A DNA stretch of 64,000 nt, from NCBI GenBank assembly GCA_950295325.1, contig OX485808.1, positions 40,010,527 through 40,074,526 on the forward strand, written 5' to 3'. The DNA is from Polytrichum commune (taxonomy: Eukaryota; Streptophyta; Polytrichopsida; Polytrichales; Polytrichaceae). A program made the position numbers and the translations under genes. Shown here in pieces: positions 1-12,179 of the stretch; the first letter of the stretch is position 1; every line of letters starts with the position of its first letter. The notes under the pieces are model-generated. The model was not told the DNA's origin. It did no database searches and was given only the letters and a program-made list of their open reading frames with translations.

Positions 1-154
1 TAAAATACCATTACAATGTACAGCTCTGCAAGGACAATATAAATGGAACTTTCCATGCTTTCAGAACAGAAGACAGACACAAAAGTACAGAGGGATCTGC
101 AGAAAGGTGCAGGATGGTCAACAGCAGATAATTGAACATCAAAGCTTCACTTAC

Positions 155-3100
155 GTCAATAGAAGAAACTTGATGAAGTGCATAAGCGGCGTATCCTGCC
201 AATCTTGTGATGACCCATCTAGTCTCTGCTTTATAGCATCCCATAGCCGATTTGCGTCTCTCAAGTTACCAAGCGACAAATATCTATACACAGACATTAC
301 TTTATGAGAACTCTAAAAGTAATAAGTGCACTGAAGCAAGAGCTAGAAAATGGTGTTAGAACTTACAGCAACACTGCCCTTGCAATCACCAGATCTGCTT
401 CTCCAGGGTAACACTGCAACCCCATGAATACTCTGTTCAGGATCTCGTATAGCTTGGAAAAAAGCATTTATGGGATGGAGAAGACTCTTAGCAGCAGTAC
501 AAGAAAAAGAAAAAGAAAAAGAAACACCATTCTATAGCCTTCCTATGTTTGAAGGTACTGCCAGGACAAAGCAATTTAACCTCCCTCTTGTGTGCAAATT
601 AAGAGCAACTGAACCAAGTTTACAATCACAGCTTATAAAATAAATTCACCTTCACAGAAAGGAAAAAGCGCATAGATTTGGAATCTGTACCTTGTCAATA
701 CACTCAATAACTACTTTTGCAAATACTTCTGGTTGACTGCCTCTCACAAAATGTTGTGACGTTTTCATTATTTCCTGCAAAAGAAAAAGAAAAAACGTAC
801 AAATTTATTACTAGTGTAAGCTTGAAATAAACTTCTGCACCAAACCCTGCAGCTGCCTTGCACATCTGAGTTGGAACCTTTTAAAATGTTGTAGACTAGT
901 GCTTGATGATTAAACTTCTCTATACAAGAGCATGACAGGTGACACATACAATTCTGTGATCCATTCACAAAACCTATTGGAAGCATGTGTGCTTGTGTGT
1001 ACAAATGCGTATACATAGAGGTATGCTGTGTAGGTGCAGCACTCTTTTCCAATTAAACCTGGTCATAGATCTGGGAAACTGTTTATACTACATAGTATCG
1101 CATTTCGGGTGAAGGTCAATGCACACACAATGGTCACCTGCAAAGGACCGGTCTATTCCATATGCTCCTACTTTCTGGGAAATATTTGGTGGGAAGCACC
1201 AAGTATATACAAGTTCATGGAAGTACAAAAGTTAGGGATTATACTTCAAAGTTTGTCCAAATCCTCTTTGGTGAGGAGGAAGCAAGACTTGGTTCTCAAA
1301 GCCCCATGTTTGATTACCCAATTCAATCAATATCCTTTCATCTTTCTACTTCCAGGAGCACTAAAACTGTACAAAATGTGAGCCCTGATTCATGAAAATG
1401 GAGCACACACCGCATAAGGAGACTCTGTCCAAATGTATTCGCCCAGCATATCATGAAATTCTGGAGCACCTCTGGACTGGCCTCCTGCCTCAATCGACCA
1501 CCTACACGTATGATGTGAGAAGTATGCACCTTAAATTCCTGTGCAATAAGAGTAGGAATAACAATCTCACACTGCCACCTTCAGACTAAATCAGTCAAAG
1601 GAAAAACAGAAAAGAGGCCTACTTCCTGAATTGACATTCATTGTTTCAATACAACAACAAATCCTCCAGAGAATTTGAGTGGAAAGAGAGAGTTTCATAC
1701 TTAAGTGCGGCTTTCATGAAAGATGTGCACCCCTCCACGCGGGTCCTGGCAGCAACTACTGCCTCGGAAGTCTCTGAACTTGAATCACTCGCCTCTTTCT
1801 CCAGTTCAGTACCACCAACGCGTGGATATGCACTAAAAATTGCTCTGACACGATCTGAAATGAAGAGATATATAAAGGTAACGTTTTAGCATATCTGCAT
1901 CCATAGTACACATAGAATCTGGAGGGAATACTCATGTAACACAGGTTTAGAATGAACTCTATGCTGCACTCTAACAATTTGTTCCTTATGTACAGCATTG
2001 CTAGTTAGCAGTTGCAGTGTCTCCAAGTTGCAAGACAAATGATGGATGATAGGTATTAAATTCAATAATAGCAGTAGATGCTACTCCTCACATTTCTGAG
2101 AGTGTGCCCCAAGGTCAAAACTTATCTACATTGTAGAATATCTATCCTTCAACTCTGCTTTATGCTTTTAGTGTTATCTCACTTTCACAAAATGTTTGCT
2201 TACCAATTGCAGAGCTATCAAAAGGTACTTTTGCAGTGGTCAAAGTTCCAATCAGTAGTACACCAAGCTCCGTACCACAGGTCACCTGAAAATCAACGAA
2301 AACAGATTTAAATGGATTGGTTGACATCTTCGTATGAGAATATTTCGGCAGAACAGAGGAACAACAGTAACCATTCACTATCAAGAACAAAGCCTGATCA
2401 TTTTGAGAAATGTTGTTTAAATTGAACAAATACCCAATTTCTCAAGCCTTCATCCTCTGATATGGTGAAAGTCATAAGCTTCACAGGTTAAATAGGTACC
2501 TGCCCATGTTTGAGCATCACAATGGCACCAGACTCTAAGAGCTCAGCAGCATCATTGTACTTCTTTGCATGCATATATCTGGGAAGTCGGCAACAAAATA
2601 ATTCACTATATTAGAGCAGAAAAGAAGGTACAGAGGGAAAATAAATTAACAGGGCAGAGCTCATATGACTCCAGAACTTCAAAATCTATAAGAATTCACT
2701 GGGGAAGTAGCTTAACCCTACAGACTCATCAGATGCACTCTTCCTGTAAACAAAGAGTGCTCCATAAACATTCCTATACCAAGTTCTACACAATTGTAAG
2801 TCTCTGTAACATTGCAGACGCAATGATGGAACAAGATCTGAAAGTGTAAGCACTCAAAAAGAAATGCTGGAAAACCTCATTCATGTGTTTTACATTATCC
2901 ACAAATTGAAGTCCATCCTGGTACACTTTCCAGGACCCAACTATTCAAAATTGAGAACCACAATTATCTACAGGCACCACTGTCAGGAATTTACATATCA
3001 GAAAATTGCAGAGTATTACAAATTAACACTTGATTTTTATAATTTAAGCGCCTACCATGTGGTAGAGATTCACCTGGCATGAATAGTCTTGTACATCTGT

Positions 3101-4033
3101 TGAGCTTCATAGTAGTTCCCTTCTCGCACTCTATTCTCAAGCTTCTCCAATTGCTGAAAAAACACTCAACACTCAACACCTGATAAGGTATGCGGATTTT
3201 ACTCAATTATGTCTGTTAATCAGACACCTATATTTGAGAGGTGTGTGGTTGGTTAGGTGTGGATCTAAGAACAGACACCAAAAAGACATAATGTGCTTGA
3301 AAGAAATTGGATTCCGTGCTCAAAACTTGTGAACCATTCTAGGCTCGTTAGTGAACATCATAATTGGCAGAGCTATATGGCCATTTAATGAGATCAAGAA
3401 TCTTTATTTTGATGGTTAATGAGATATTTATAGTTCTCTGAACAATTATGAGGAAAGTGGCTACGAACACAATTTGGAGTTGGCAATCATCTTGCACTAA
3501 TTTCGTGTTTCGCATCCTACGAGAAGTGCAGGGCTGAGAGTGCCCATTTAAGGCCCACTCATGTTCCAACAAATAAATAAACAAGGGGTGTGGATCTAAG
3601 AACGGACACTACAAAGACAACATATTTTTGCAAGAGATTGGACTACATGCTCAGGAATTCTGAACCATTCTAGGCTCAATAGTCAGCATCGTGATTGCGC
3701 GGGACCTATTTGACCATTTAATGAGCTCGAGAAACTCCACTTGGACAATGAATAAGATAATCATAAGAGCTCCGAAAAATCACGAGCGAAAATGCCTACG
3801 GACACAATTTGGAATTAGTAATCATCTCGCACTAATTGCGTGTTTCGCAACCGACGAGGAGCGAGTGCAGAGCTCAAAGTGCCCATTTAAGGTCTGCTAA
3901 CCTTACAACAAACAGACAAAACAAACAAACCTCACGCCTGCAAACACTTACAATGTGAAATATTGAAACAGCATCCAGAAGGTGGACTAAATTTTACCTT
4001 GGAGGTGCCACCGGCGGTCTTAGCGACTACCAT
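155..4033 (-). CDS. GET4: GET4 homologue (tail-anchored protein insertion pathway), 3' end off window
   Basis: GET4 is a cytosolic alpha-solenoid protein that bridges the SGT2/BAG6-side pre-targeting complex to the GET3 ATPase during delivery of tail-anchored proteins to the ER. I assembled nine coding exons in phase: 4033-3998, 3153-3074, 2578-2500, 2285-2204, 1854-1701, 1501-1411, 774-691, 452-367 and 283-155, all with GT-AG borders. The start (MVVAKTAGGTSK) follows a leader with a telo-box. Family hallmarks in order are REGNYYEAQQMYKTI, RYMHAKKYNDAAELLESGA, AALKWSIEAGG, HFVRGSQPE, MGLQCYPGEADLVIARAVLL and YLSLGNLRDANRLWDAIKQ. About 273 residues are visible. The final exon(s), which normally carry a short conserved C-terminal tail, lie left of the window. 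Intron 1 (3154-3997) is enlarged by repeats. Exons are inferred by eye; the family call rests on motif order and similarity remembered from plant and human GET4. Confidence 0.9.
3226..3900 (+). repeat. tandemly duplicated ~330-bp repeat in GET4 intron 1
   Basis: Two diverged direct copies lie side by side, about 3255-3560 and 3586-3900. Each opens with GGTGTGGATCTAAGAAC and later has CCATTCTAGGCTC, CCATTTAATGAG and GCACTAATT(G/T)CGTGTTTCGCA. The left border, ACACCTATATTTGAG at about 3226, recurs in inverted orientation near 36.75 kb, so this belongs to a dispersed non-coding repeat family. Confidence 0.65.
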
Positions 4034-4043
4034 CCTGGAGCTT

Positions 4044-4060
4044 CAAACCCTAAACCTACA
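4044..4060 (-). promoter_or_regulatory. telo-box in GET4 leader
   Basis: The plus strand reads AAACCCTAAACC at about 4046-4057, so the minus-strand transcript has GGTTTAGGGTTT less than 30 nt before the GET4 start codon. Telo-boxes (AAACCCTAA) are frequent near the transcription start of plant housekeeping and translation-related genes, where they bind Myb-type telomere-repeat factors. The placement suggests core-promoter or leader function; this is inference. Confidence 0.45.
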
Positions 4061-7000
4061 AAGCTCCTCAGCTTTCTCCACGGAGGGCCAAATGAGATCA
4101 AATTTGGTTCTTCGGATGCGCCTTCCGTTCCTGCGACTCCGTGGCGACGAATTGGAGCAAGTTAAAGCGCCGATCAGCTGTGCAATTGCGATGAATCTGG
4201 TGTAGGAGCTCCCTCGGAGCTCAGGGACTTGGGGAGCAAGAGAAAGGGAAGAGCACACCACAGGAGAGAAAGGGGAGGGATGAATAGCTGTGAGCTCGTG
4301 GATGAAATATTCAAAATGGATGTGTTTAATCGTCCTGTTCCCATGACACAGTTCCCGAATTGCGAGCCGTTCCCATGACACTGTACCCGAACTTTGACTT
4401 GTTCACAAATCATGCATGGATGATAAAGAGCGGATGTGGAACGAATCTTGTTGAGGACTTGGATGAAATATCTTAGGGGGCCTATTGTAGCACATTATTC
4501 TGAGATCTGTTGAAGTCTTTGATAATATTTTGGTCCAAGAAATTCATTTATGTAAGAGAAAAGTGGGAATTTAATGGGACATTCTATTGTCGAAAACGGA
4601 ATTTTGAAGGTGAATTAGGTCATCGTGTGACGATGGTATATAGACTAATACCAATAAACCAATATATAATTAATGGTATATAGATGTAGGTGCTATATCT
4701 GAACCAATAGGAATTTTGAGCTGGCAAGGAATTGAGAGCCGCAATCATCAACACACCGAAATGCATCAAGCACTGTCTCAAGATTCTATCATTCATTCTC
4801 GAGTCCGTGTGGAGAGTTTTCAAATTTTTATTCTATTCTTCTTTTGTAAGGCACTACACTAGATATTGTAACTCATGACATATGGTGTTCAATGTCATTG
4901 TGCTAACTTTTCTAATGACACTTCTTATGACTGTCATCCCAACTTACTTTCAGTTCATCCAAACTCCATATACTGAAACAAACTTCGGCATATTCATAAT
5001 CCAACACATTCATGTAATAGACTATCATCATGGATGGATGAAATTTGGATGGAAAATCACTTAATAAGTGACAATAATTGCAACATTGGAATTGTAATGC
5101 TCAACAAATTTTAAAAAGAATGACAAACAATGTTAGGTTTACTATAAGTGTTGGTGACACTACATGGGCGCATTACAATTAGTATCGAGCAAGACGAATA
5201 GAATCAGTGATACTAAATAAAGTATATAAATGTAGTGTGCTAGTGATTTAAGTATTCTATTATAGAAGACAAATGGAACAATGTGAGGAATGTAGGGAGC
5301 AATGCTTAAGTAACCTTCATCCCCAACTTACATAATGTCTAACATAGATCATTTCTTTACAAAACGGAAATAAAAACCTAAAGGCCTACAACAATTGAAA
5401 GACAACAATGAGAACTTGAAGTATTTGACAGAAATACATATGGGAAGGCTAATACGTAGTAAGAACGTACCCCATGAAGTTTGGGTTTTAGGAAGGGTAA
5501 TTGGACACGTTCCATGTGAAGCTTGGTGATCACGGAAGGTCACTCAATGAAGGTTCTTGGGGAAGCTTGGGAAGGATAATCGTGTCTACATACTCAAACT
5601 CTCATTCTTTACACCCAAGCAATCTAAAGTGACAAGCTTCACATCACATATAATCAATGTGGTTTGATTTTCTAGTTCCTATTAAGGGGTACTAGTAAAA
5701 CCCAGTCCCCTATGGGTTGGTTGCTGATTCATCCCAGTTTGAGTTCATTGGACTAATTTGAGGTCTGTGAACCCAATTTGTGGGTTATTGTAATTATTGG
5801 ACTCTACAATAGTAATCATCGTTCGTCACTTTCTTCTCCCCAGGTTCGCCCTCGCTTTCGTAGGTGTTGCGAACATTCACCCTAATCAATGTAACGCACT
5901 CCTTTTCATGTGCAACTGAAGCTACAATGGACACTTATTTCAAGACGTTGTTGAAGAGTTTTCATAACATTGCACAATTCATTGGTTGCATTCCGTGGGA
6001 CCATGTATCGCATGAGCATACATCTCCTTTGATTAAGGGATTTCCCATTTATGGGGAACATTGAGGTTGTGTATTGTGAATCTTTTGATAAGTAGTTGTA
6101 AATTATGATAGTCTTTTAATTGCAACCCCTTTCTCTGGAAAGAGACTCATCATGTTGTTGCTCAATAATATTATGTTAATAATGATTAAAGGGGGGGGGG
6201 GGGTTGACTGAGAAAAATCTAGTTGGATTGGTGTGACCAAAGATATGGTATAGTTTATTATTTGTACCTAAAATTTTGAACTTTTTAGAGGTAATACATG
6301 ATGGAAAAAATAAGCAATATTAGATTGTAACTAATTTAAGGTCCTACATAACATATCCAATGTAGTTTCTTTAGATGTAATATACGGTGTGGGCTAAATT
6401 ATCTTCATGTTGATATTGGAGCATTTGTGTGTTGTTTGTGCCTTTCAATGTGTAATGACAACATTTCTGAAACCCAAGTTATTAAAGTTTTGAATCTATG
6501 GTCGTCAAAACAAAAGGAACTGTCATTTGGAACTCAATCTTCCAAATGTCATTATTTAATAACTTATTCGTAATTTTGGCACTCAAACTATTATAAATAT
6601 ATATATTTTAAATCTTTGGCTTTCACTTTTCTATTTCACTTTAATTTGTTAAAATGAATTAAGGGGCTGAAAAATACCCCCTTCACAATTTGTAAGTTAT
6701 TATATGAACCCTTGAAACACCATGAATAAGATAATTAGGTAATTGAATGGTCCATCTAATTAGTCCGGCCATCAAAATCCTCTCTACAATAAAACCCCTC
6801 GGTCACACGTGATATACAACCCTCCCAAGGAGTAACCCTCCCCCCCTAAGATAACAACATTGAGTTGTGCCATTTAGAATTTGTCTACACAAATGCCACT
6901 GATTTAATTTGCCATTGACAAACATTCAAAACATGATTAACCAGAGTAACCAAAAGTACTATCATTATATTTACAAGGAAAGAAACATATAGGAGGTAGG

Positions 7001-7148
7001 GCATGTGGCATTTGTATTGCACATGTCTTGTGCTTCAAATTCAAATTTGATCACAATGGGTGCAAGAAAAGAGTTTGTCTCACCAAATAAGTGAAAACCA
7101 AGTTGATTTTTTATCATTCAAAGTAGGTATCAATGCCATAGGTGTATA
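4061..7148. other. intergenic region without a recognisable gene
   Basis: AT-rich sequence between the GET4 promoter and the degenerate retroelement tail. Short open frames (for example 5864-6064 plus) lack homology I can recognise and have no splice or family support. A 13-nt poly-G run sits at 6191-6203. I see no RNA gene or defined transposon here. Confidence 0.6.
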
Positions 7149-7149
7149 G

Positions 7150-7410
7150 ATTTTGACATTGGTCGACTATCCCTATCTCTAAAGATAATAGACTATGCCA
7201 CTTGTGCTCTTACAATGCAGTTGAAAATGAGGCACACTTTGTGTTGGAGTGTCCCCTACATAACCCCATTAGAGATAAGTTTCCATCAATATTTGAGAAT
7301 GTAGTATTAGGGAGCCTCAAGTCTTCTTTCAATTAGATGATCAAGTTGACATTAGTCTCTATCCCACAGAGGCTACCGCACTCCGCCACTCTAGGGAACT
7401 AGCTGGTTTG
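7150..7410 (+). pseudogene. decayed LINE-type reverse transcriptase tail (zf-RVT-like)
   Basis: A plus frame reads ISKDNRLCHLCSYNAVENEA followed by HFVLECPLHNPIRDKF. This is the CxxC...E.EHF...C motif that follows the reverse transcriptase domain in many plant LINE-type elements (zf-RVT). The frame stops at about 7336. A shifted frame continues with QLDDQVDISLYPTEATALRH, which resembles the usual downstream helix, so at least one frameshift is present. No RT core is visible upstream. It is a degenerate fragment sitting just outside the CACTA element. Confidence 0.6.
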
Positions 7411-7644
7411 AAACCATCTTGATGTACTTCAATTCCATTAGCCTTTTGGCTTCCCAAACTCTAAAATCAATTTCATTTCATTGTTGTGAATGGAACATAA
7501 CTATATGGTAAAAGTTTCTTTTAAGTATGCCTATTATTGCACACAAATGTAGGGGATTGTTAAAACAACCACAATCATACGTAAGATAAACTATTTCCCA
7601 GCCACATGGCTCAAGTGTAAACTTGTGATTGTATTGCCTAAATA

Positions 7645-7676
7645 CACTAGAGCAAAAGCTGTCCAAATGAACCCTG
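7645..7676 (+). repeat. left terminal inverted repeat of the CACTA element
   Basis: Begins CACTAGAGCAAAAGC and continues TGTCCAAATGAACCCTG. It pairs with 36529-36560 with three mismatches at internal positions 9, 14 and 15. ATA (7642-7644) precedes it as target duplication. Confidence 0.93.
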
Positions 7677-8520
7677 CAGGGTTGCACAAATAACAGTGGA
7701 TGCGGTCACCGGTGGCTGGTGGTTGCCAATACTGGGTGCAGTCCCCATGGCCAGGTCAAAGGCCGGGTGCTGGCTCCAATGTCGTTGTTGGGTGCCACAT
7801 GAGTAATGTATGGGTGGGGGTTGCCCACTTGGGGTGATGCACACCCAATGGGTGTTATAGGGTTTAGGGTGCCGAGTATGGGTGTCGGCTTTAGTCGCCT
7901 CGGAACCCTCCTTGGTGATGTGGTTTAGGGAATGGGTTTTAGGGTGTGTGCATGTGTCACCCTATTGGGTGTAGTCGTTTGCCGGTGACCTCGCACGGTG
8001 ATGACGAATCGGATGAGGCCACGTTGTTGCGATTATGGGTGGGGTGGGTTGGGTCACCCGTTTGGCGGTGACCTCGCACGGTGGCGACGAATCGGTTGAG
8101 GCCACGTTTGGCAATTCTGGGTGGGGTGGGGTGGGTCACCCTCGTAGGGTGGGACCGCGGTGTCTGGGGTGACCTCGCACGGTGGCGACGAATCGGTTGA
8201 GGCCACGTTTGCCAATTATGGGTGGGGTGGGGTGGGTCACCCTCGTAGGGTGGGACCGCGGTGTCCGAGGGTTTGGGGACAGTATCGGTGGCCCCGGTGT
8301 ACAGCAGGTGTGTAGCCGAGTGTATGTGCGGTGCGGCTGTACCGAAGATCGGGTCGAGGTTGGGTAGCTTGGGTGGGGTTTGGGTCGGGTGTGTGTTACT
8401 GGGTTGGGTGGCGATTGGGTTGAGGGGTCTGTTTGGGATCTGGGTGAGTTTCGGGTGCACCTGCATTGGGTTTGGGGTGAACCTGCGGTGGGTTCAGGTG
8501 TCGTGAGGATGTCATTAGGG
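7677..8520 (+). repeat. G-rich left subterminal region with tandem repeats
   Basis: Strong G/C strand asymmetry with many GGGTTGC, GGGTGC and GGGTGGGG runs. Three imperfect tandem units start at 7984, 8067 and 8168 (spacing 83 and 101 bp), each opening with GGTGACCTCGCACGGTG and containing GACGAATCGG(A/T)TGAGGCCACG. CACTA ends normally hold short repeated motifs bound by the accessory transposase (TNPA in En/Spm), and this position fits that role. The G runs could also form quadruplexes. Open frames across it on both strands are composition artefacts. Confidence 0.65.
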
Positions 8521-8913
8521 TGGAACTTTATTATTGTTTAGTACCATTCAGTATTTTATGTTGGATTTGAGTTCTGTTGTGTATGTTTATGCATTTAAGG
8601 GTGCACTTCGGAGCCTTTTGGGTGCGATTCGAATAACATCTGGCAGTTTAGAGTGTTCACGCTATGTTTGAACGTTTTTGTTTAATTTTTTTTGGGAGTT
8701 TGACTCAATGAAAGCAACAATAAACCTTTATGGGCACATACAACAACTATTAACAAGCCGATTGACTATAAGGTATTTAGAAGTTGCTTAACTATAAGAT
8801 ATTTACAAGCCTTGTCAGATGACCGAAGATGCGAAGAAAAAATGTTCAAAAGATGCGAAGAAATGTGAGTTCCAACGCCAAGTCCGTGTATGTGGAGTCA
8901 ATTACATTTCCAA

Positions 8914-9414
8914 CTACCCCCTATCGGCCGGGCATGTCCAATATGGCGCTGTTGGATGAAAACTCATGCCGTAAAACTCCACCGCATAGAATGACATCTC
9001 CAATACTTCCCTCAGCCCATCCAGCTCCGGCAATGTCAAATCCTCCAGCCTTGCTCGAAGAATCCTCCGGGAAACTCGTGTAGTCAGATGCCGGCTCTTA
9101 GAAAACCACATCATATTCTCCCGAAATTGTGTCACAATGTTGTATTCACGTGACATATACCTCCTTCCCCAGTCATTGGGCCACATTGCACAATCGTATT
9201 CAGCTAGGCGTAGTGCATTGTACTCGGTGCTTTTGTCAACCACTGCTTTCCATGTTTTACATGAAAGCCTCATCTTGTGCATTGCCTGCAAACGAAGTAG
9301 CGTTTCTGCTGCTGTTTCTGCACCCAAATTCACTTTTGAGGCACCCACCAGCAGGTTCGGAACTAGCACCTCCAACTGCGCATTTTCATCAAGATCCAAT
9401 ACAATTGCCTCCAT
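8914..9414 (-). CDS. F-box-like open reading frame inside the CACTA element
   Basis: An ATG at 9414 opens 166 codons. Residues 13-65 read like an F-box: LEVLVPNLLVGA near the start, then HKMRLSCKTWKAVVDKSTEY and NALRLAEYD, the pattern of helices with the conserved C/W pair. The rest (GRRYMSREYNIVTQFREN, then a helix rich in Arg/Glu) I do not recognise. It may be the last exon of a longer minus-strand gene with upstream pieces near 9.5-10.0 kb. F-box proteins are substrate adaptors of SCF ubiquitin ligases. Here the frame lies about 1.3 kb inside the transposon, so capture of a host fragment is plausible. The domain call is by eye. Confidence 0.5.
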   Translation of the reverse strand: MEAIVLDLDENAQLEVLVPNLLVGASKVNLGAETAAETLLRLQAMHKMRLSCKTWKAVVDKSTEYNALRLAEYDCAMWPNDWGRRYMSREYNIVTQFRENMMWFSKSRHLTTRVSRRILRARLEDLTLPELDGLREVLEMSFYAVEFYGMSFHPTAPYWTCPADRG

Positions 9415-9550
9415 TGTATATGCTTGGCCTGGGCATTCCCCACCCTGGTTAGCCACACCCAGCCACAAACAATGGTTCCTACAATTTAAATGCGCATGGA
9501 GGTTAGCACAAACAAAACTTCACCAATCATTTGGGTAGGATGCATGTCTT

Positions 9551-9984
9551 TTACTTCAACACATGTTTTAAGGCAATGTGCACAACCATCCTCCTGCCAA
9601 TATAGTCTACAGTCAATATCATATAAGATTCAAATGCCCACATAAAACACCTATTCAACATTTGTGTGATCCCATCTTCCGTGTGTGGCAATCCCTCCAT
9701 AATTGCAATACACCCATGAAGACAACTAGAACCCCTGTTATGTGCAACCCACACGTCAGAACGAACTTCCAGCAATCTGTGTCTGGAAAAGCAGAGAAAA
9801 ACAAGGTGTGGGTTTCAGGACGTACCAGCTCGGGGCACCAGAATGCATCCACCAATTGCACATATGCCTTGCATATGTGCTTGGAAGGCTTCCTATCAAA
9901 GGAGGTTCCGGACATTGCCGCCTCATCATTTGGCGACCACCCCTCTGATGTTGCATATAATGCCCATGCGCAACTATTTTCCAA
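9551..9984 (-). pseudogene. unrecognised exon-like frames upstream of the F-box-like ORF
   Basis: Two overlapping minus frames look coding in amino-acid texture. One contains ATSEGWSPNDEAAMSGTSFD and VQLVDAFWCPELVRPETHT. The other, after a frame change near 9776, reads EVRSDVWVAHNRGSSCLHG and ends at about 9551. Either a frameshift or a short intron joins them. I do not recognise the family. They may be upstream exons of the F-box-like gene at 8914-9414, or a captured and broken host gene. Confidence 0.3.
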
Positions 9985-10539
9985 TAAGTACCTTCTGTTA
10001 TATCTGTGTGCAATGTAGATCGGACCTTGCCATCATCGGCATAGATTTTATTGTAATAGCATATGTGAATCGATTGCATATAACATGATGTGCAATATTG
10101 CAATCCAAAACCCCGTCCATTCCCATTTGCGCAACATACATTATGGCTGCCATAATTTGATTTGGGGAACCTGCATGCCATTATGGTGGGAAACTCACCA
10201 TAATACGGTTGTGATGGGCGACATCGTCCATAATGACATTAAGATAGCGATCCTTCGAGTACGATCCTGTCCTCGATGGTTGGTGCTCGTAGCCATCTGC
10301 AAGTACATGGAGTGAACCACTACTAAGAATGGCAACTTCTGCAGCAAGCAATGCCCATAGTTGCTAGTTACTAAACGGTCATGTGATTAATGCGAAAGTT
10401 CTCCCTCGGATATTATTGTCCACTTGTTATATCAGACCACATTGTCTGTGGATGATAGATTAAACATTGTTTTACTTCAAAAGTCTTCCTTGCAAGACGA
10501 ATCAACATATGTTGGCTCTCCTTTTCGGAGTCTCGATGT

Positions 10540-12010
10540 AAAAAACTTGTCATGGAGCATTTGTCTGCTGAATGGCATCAATGCCTCATGGGCCTCCTGA
10601 ATTCCATGTGTATGATCTACACACCACACACAATCTTCTCAGTTGGCCCAGCATACTCACAACACCTCGCACATTGATAGAATCCAACAATTTTGATGTA
10701 CATGTACATCACTCGGCTAAAAATCACACCAAATGAGGTGGCTACTAAACTAACTGTATGCATTGGAAGAGGATACTCACTTGTGCAATACATTAGCCCA
10801 CTAACACATGTGCATAATCCGTCTGAGTCTCACCGATTCAGAAGGCAAATGGACCCACAATAGGCATCAGAAGAGGATACCGATTGATGCAATAAAACAA
10901 CCTGCACATACACTAACATAACTCGGTTAAAACTCACACCAAATAAGGTAGCAACCAAACTCACTGTATGCAACAAAGCAACCCGCTTTCACATGCGCAG
11001 AACGTGACATTTCTTTTCTAGCAGGCGAGGTTAGCATCCTTGTTCTCCACCAGAAACAAAGTGATCCTTTCTGCATCGGGCTTGTGGCCCTGATGTGGGC
11101 ACTTCCAACTCCACGTGCACTCTCACTGTTGGAACAGCGTGGGAATTAGTCTCATCCAGGTAGCACTTGCGAATCTCGCAGGCTATCACTTCGAGTTTCA
11201 ACAATCACAATACCGATGCAAAAGGGGAGAGTAAAAAAAGCAGGTATTCTTTCTCTCTAAATATTATAGTGTTTTGAGATTGTGTACCTTGTCATGTAGG
11301 AGTTGCCTCATAGGCCTCCTCAGTTCCGTGTGGAGGGTCACCGCCCCTCATTCAATGTTCTAAGTGGGCCCAACATACGCACAACACCTCATACCTTAAT
11401 GAAATACAACAATCTTGATTTGCATGTGCATAAATCGGCTAGAACTCACACCAAAACAGGTGGCAACTATAAGCACTATGTGCACCGCAAGAGGACACTG
11501 CCCTATGGAACAAACCAACCCGCCAACACATGCGCATAACCCGCATCAAAATCACACCAAATCAGGTGGCAACTAAACTGACTGCATGCAACACAAGAGG
11601 ACACTAGCCTAAGCAATAACCCAGCCCGATAGAAAATGTGCATAACTCGGCCAAAACTCACACCACATCAGGTGGCAACTAAACTCCCTGTACGCATTTG
11701 AATATGACACTAACCTATGCAATAAGCCAGCCCGGTGACACGTGCGCATAACCCAACTCTAACACACACGAAATTAGGTGTCAACTAATCCCACTGTATG
11801 CATCATACTAGGATACTAACCTATGCAATAAACCAGGCCAGCCAACACATTTGCACATCCCAAACAAAACAAATGCCTCATTTGCATGCCATGTGATTGT
11901 TCCCGCAACACCGCGTAACAAAGGACATATCCCTATATTGTCGAATTCAGCATCCAAAAATGGTGCAGTGCCCAGGTGTGCTACATGTACGGATTGACAG
12001 CAAATACCCT
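10540..12010 (+). repeat. two diverged blocks of the 106-bp repeat family
   Basis: Units carry CACACCAAAT.AGGTGGC, CAACTAAAC.. ACTGTATGCAT and AGAAGAGGA(T/C)ACT. The block at about 10540-11000 recurs at about 11270-11800 (GGCCCA.CATAC.CACAACACCTC and flanks), roughly 700 bp apart. This suggests a segmental duplication on top of the basic repeat. It separates the F-box-like frame from the 3' end of the Transposase_24 gene. I see no gene here. Confidence 0.6.
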
Positions 12011-12179
12011 TGCACAAAAACCATGTAATCTTGCTATATAATACTCCTGAATACCTTCCGCAACAACAATGTGCACTGTCAAAATTGCCCCTCTGTTGTA
12101 ACTATTCCTCAAAGCCTAGAGGGAGCGCTCTTTCCCTTCCATATACGAGAGTTATTTGAAATTATTCTTGTTTCAAAGC

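Noticed and set aside
5864..6064. 66-codon plus frame in the GET4-CACTA spacer
   Set aside because: Short, without a domain, splice context or repeat support.
7957..8466. 169-codon minus frame with Pro/Thr/His-rich sequence
   Set aside because: It runs through the G-rich tandem repeats, where stop codons are rare on the C-rich strand. The composition explains it, and a plus frame is open as well.
8580..8760. Left boundary of a second transposon between the subterminal array and the F-box-like frame
   Set aside because: No inverted repeat or target duplication detectable, and the sequence is ordinary AT-rich filler.
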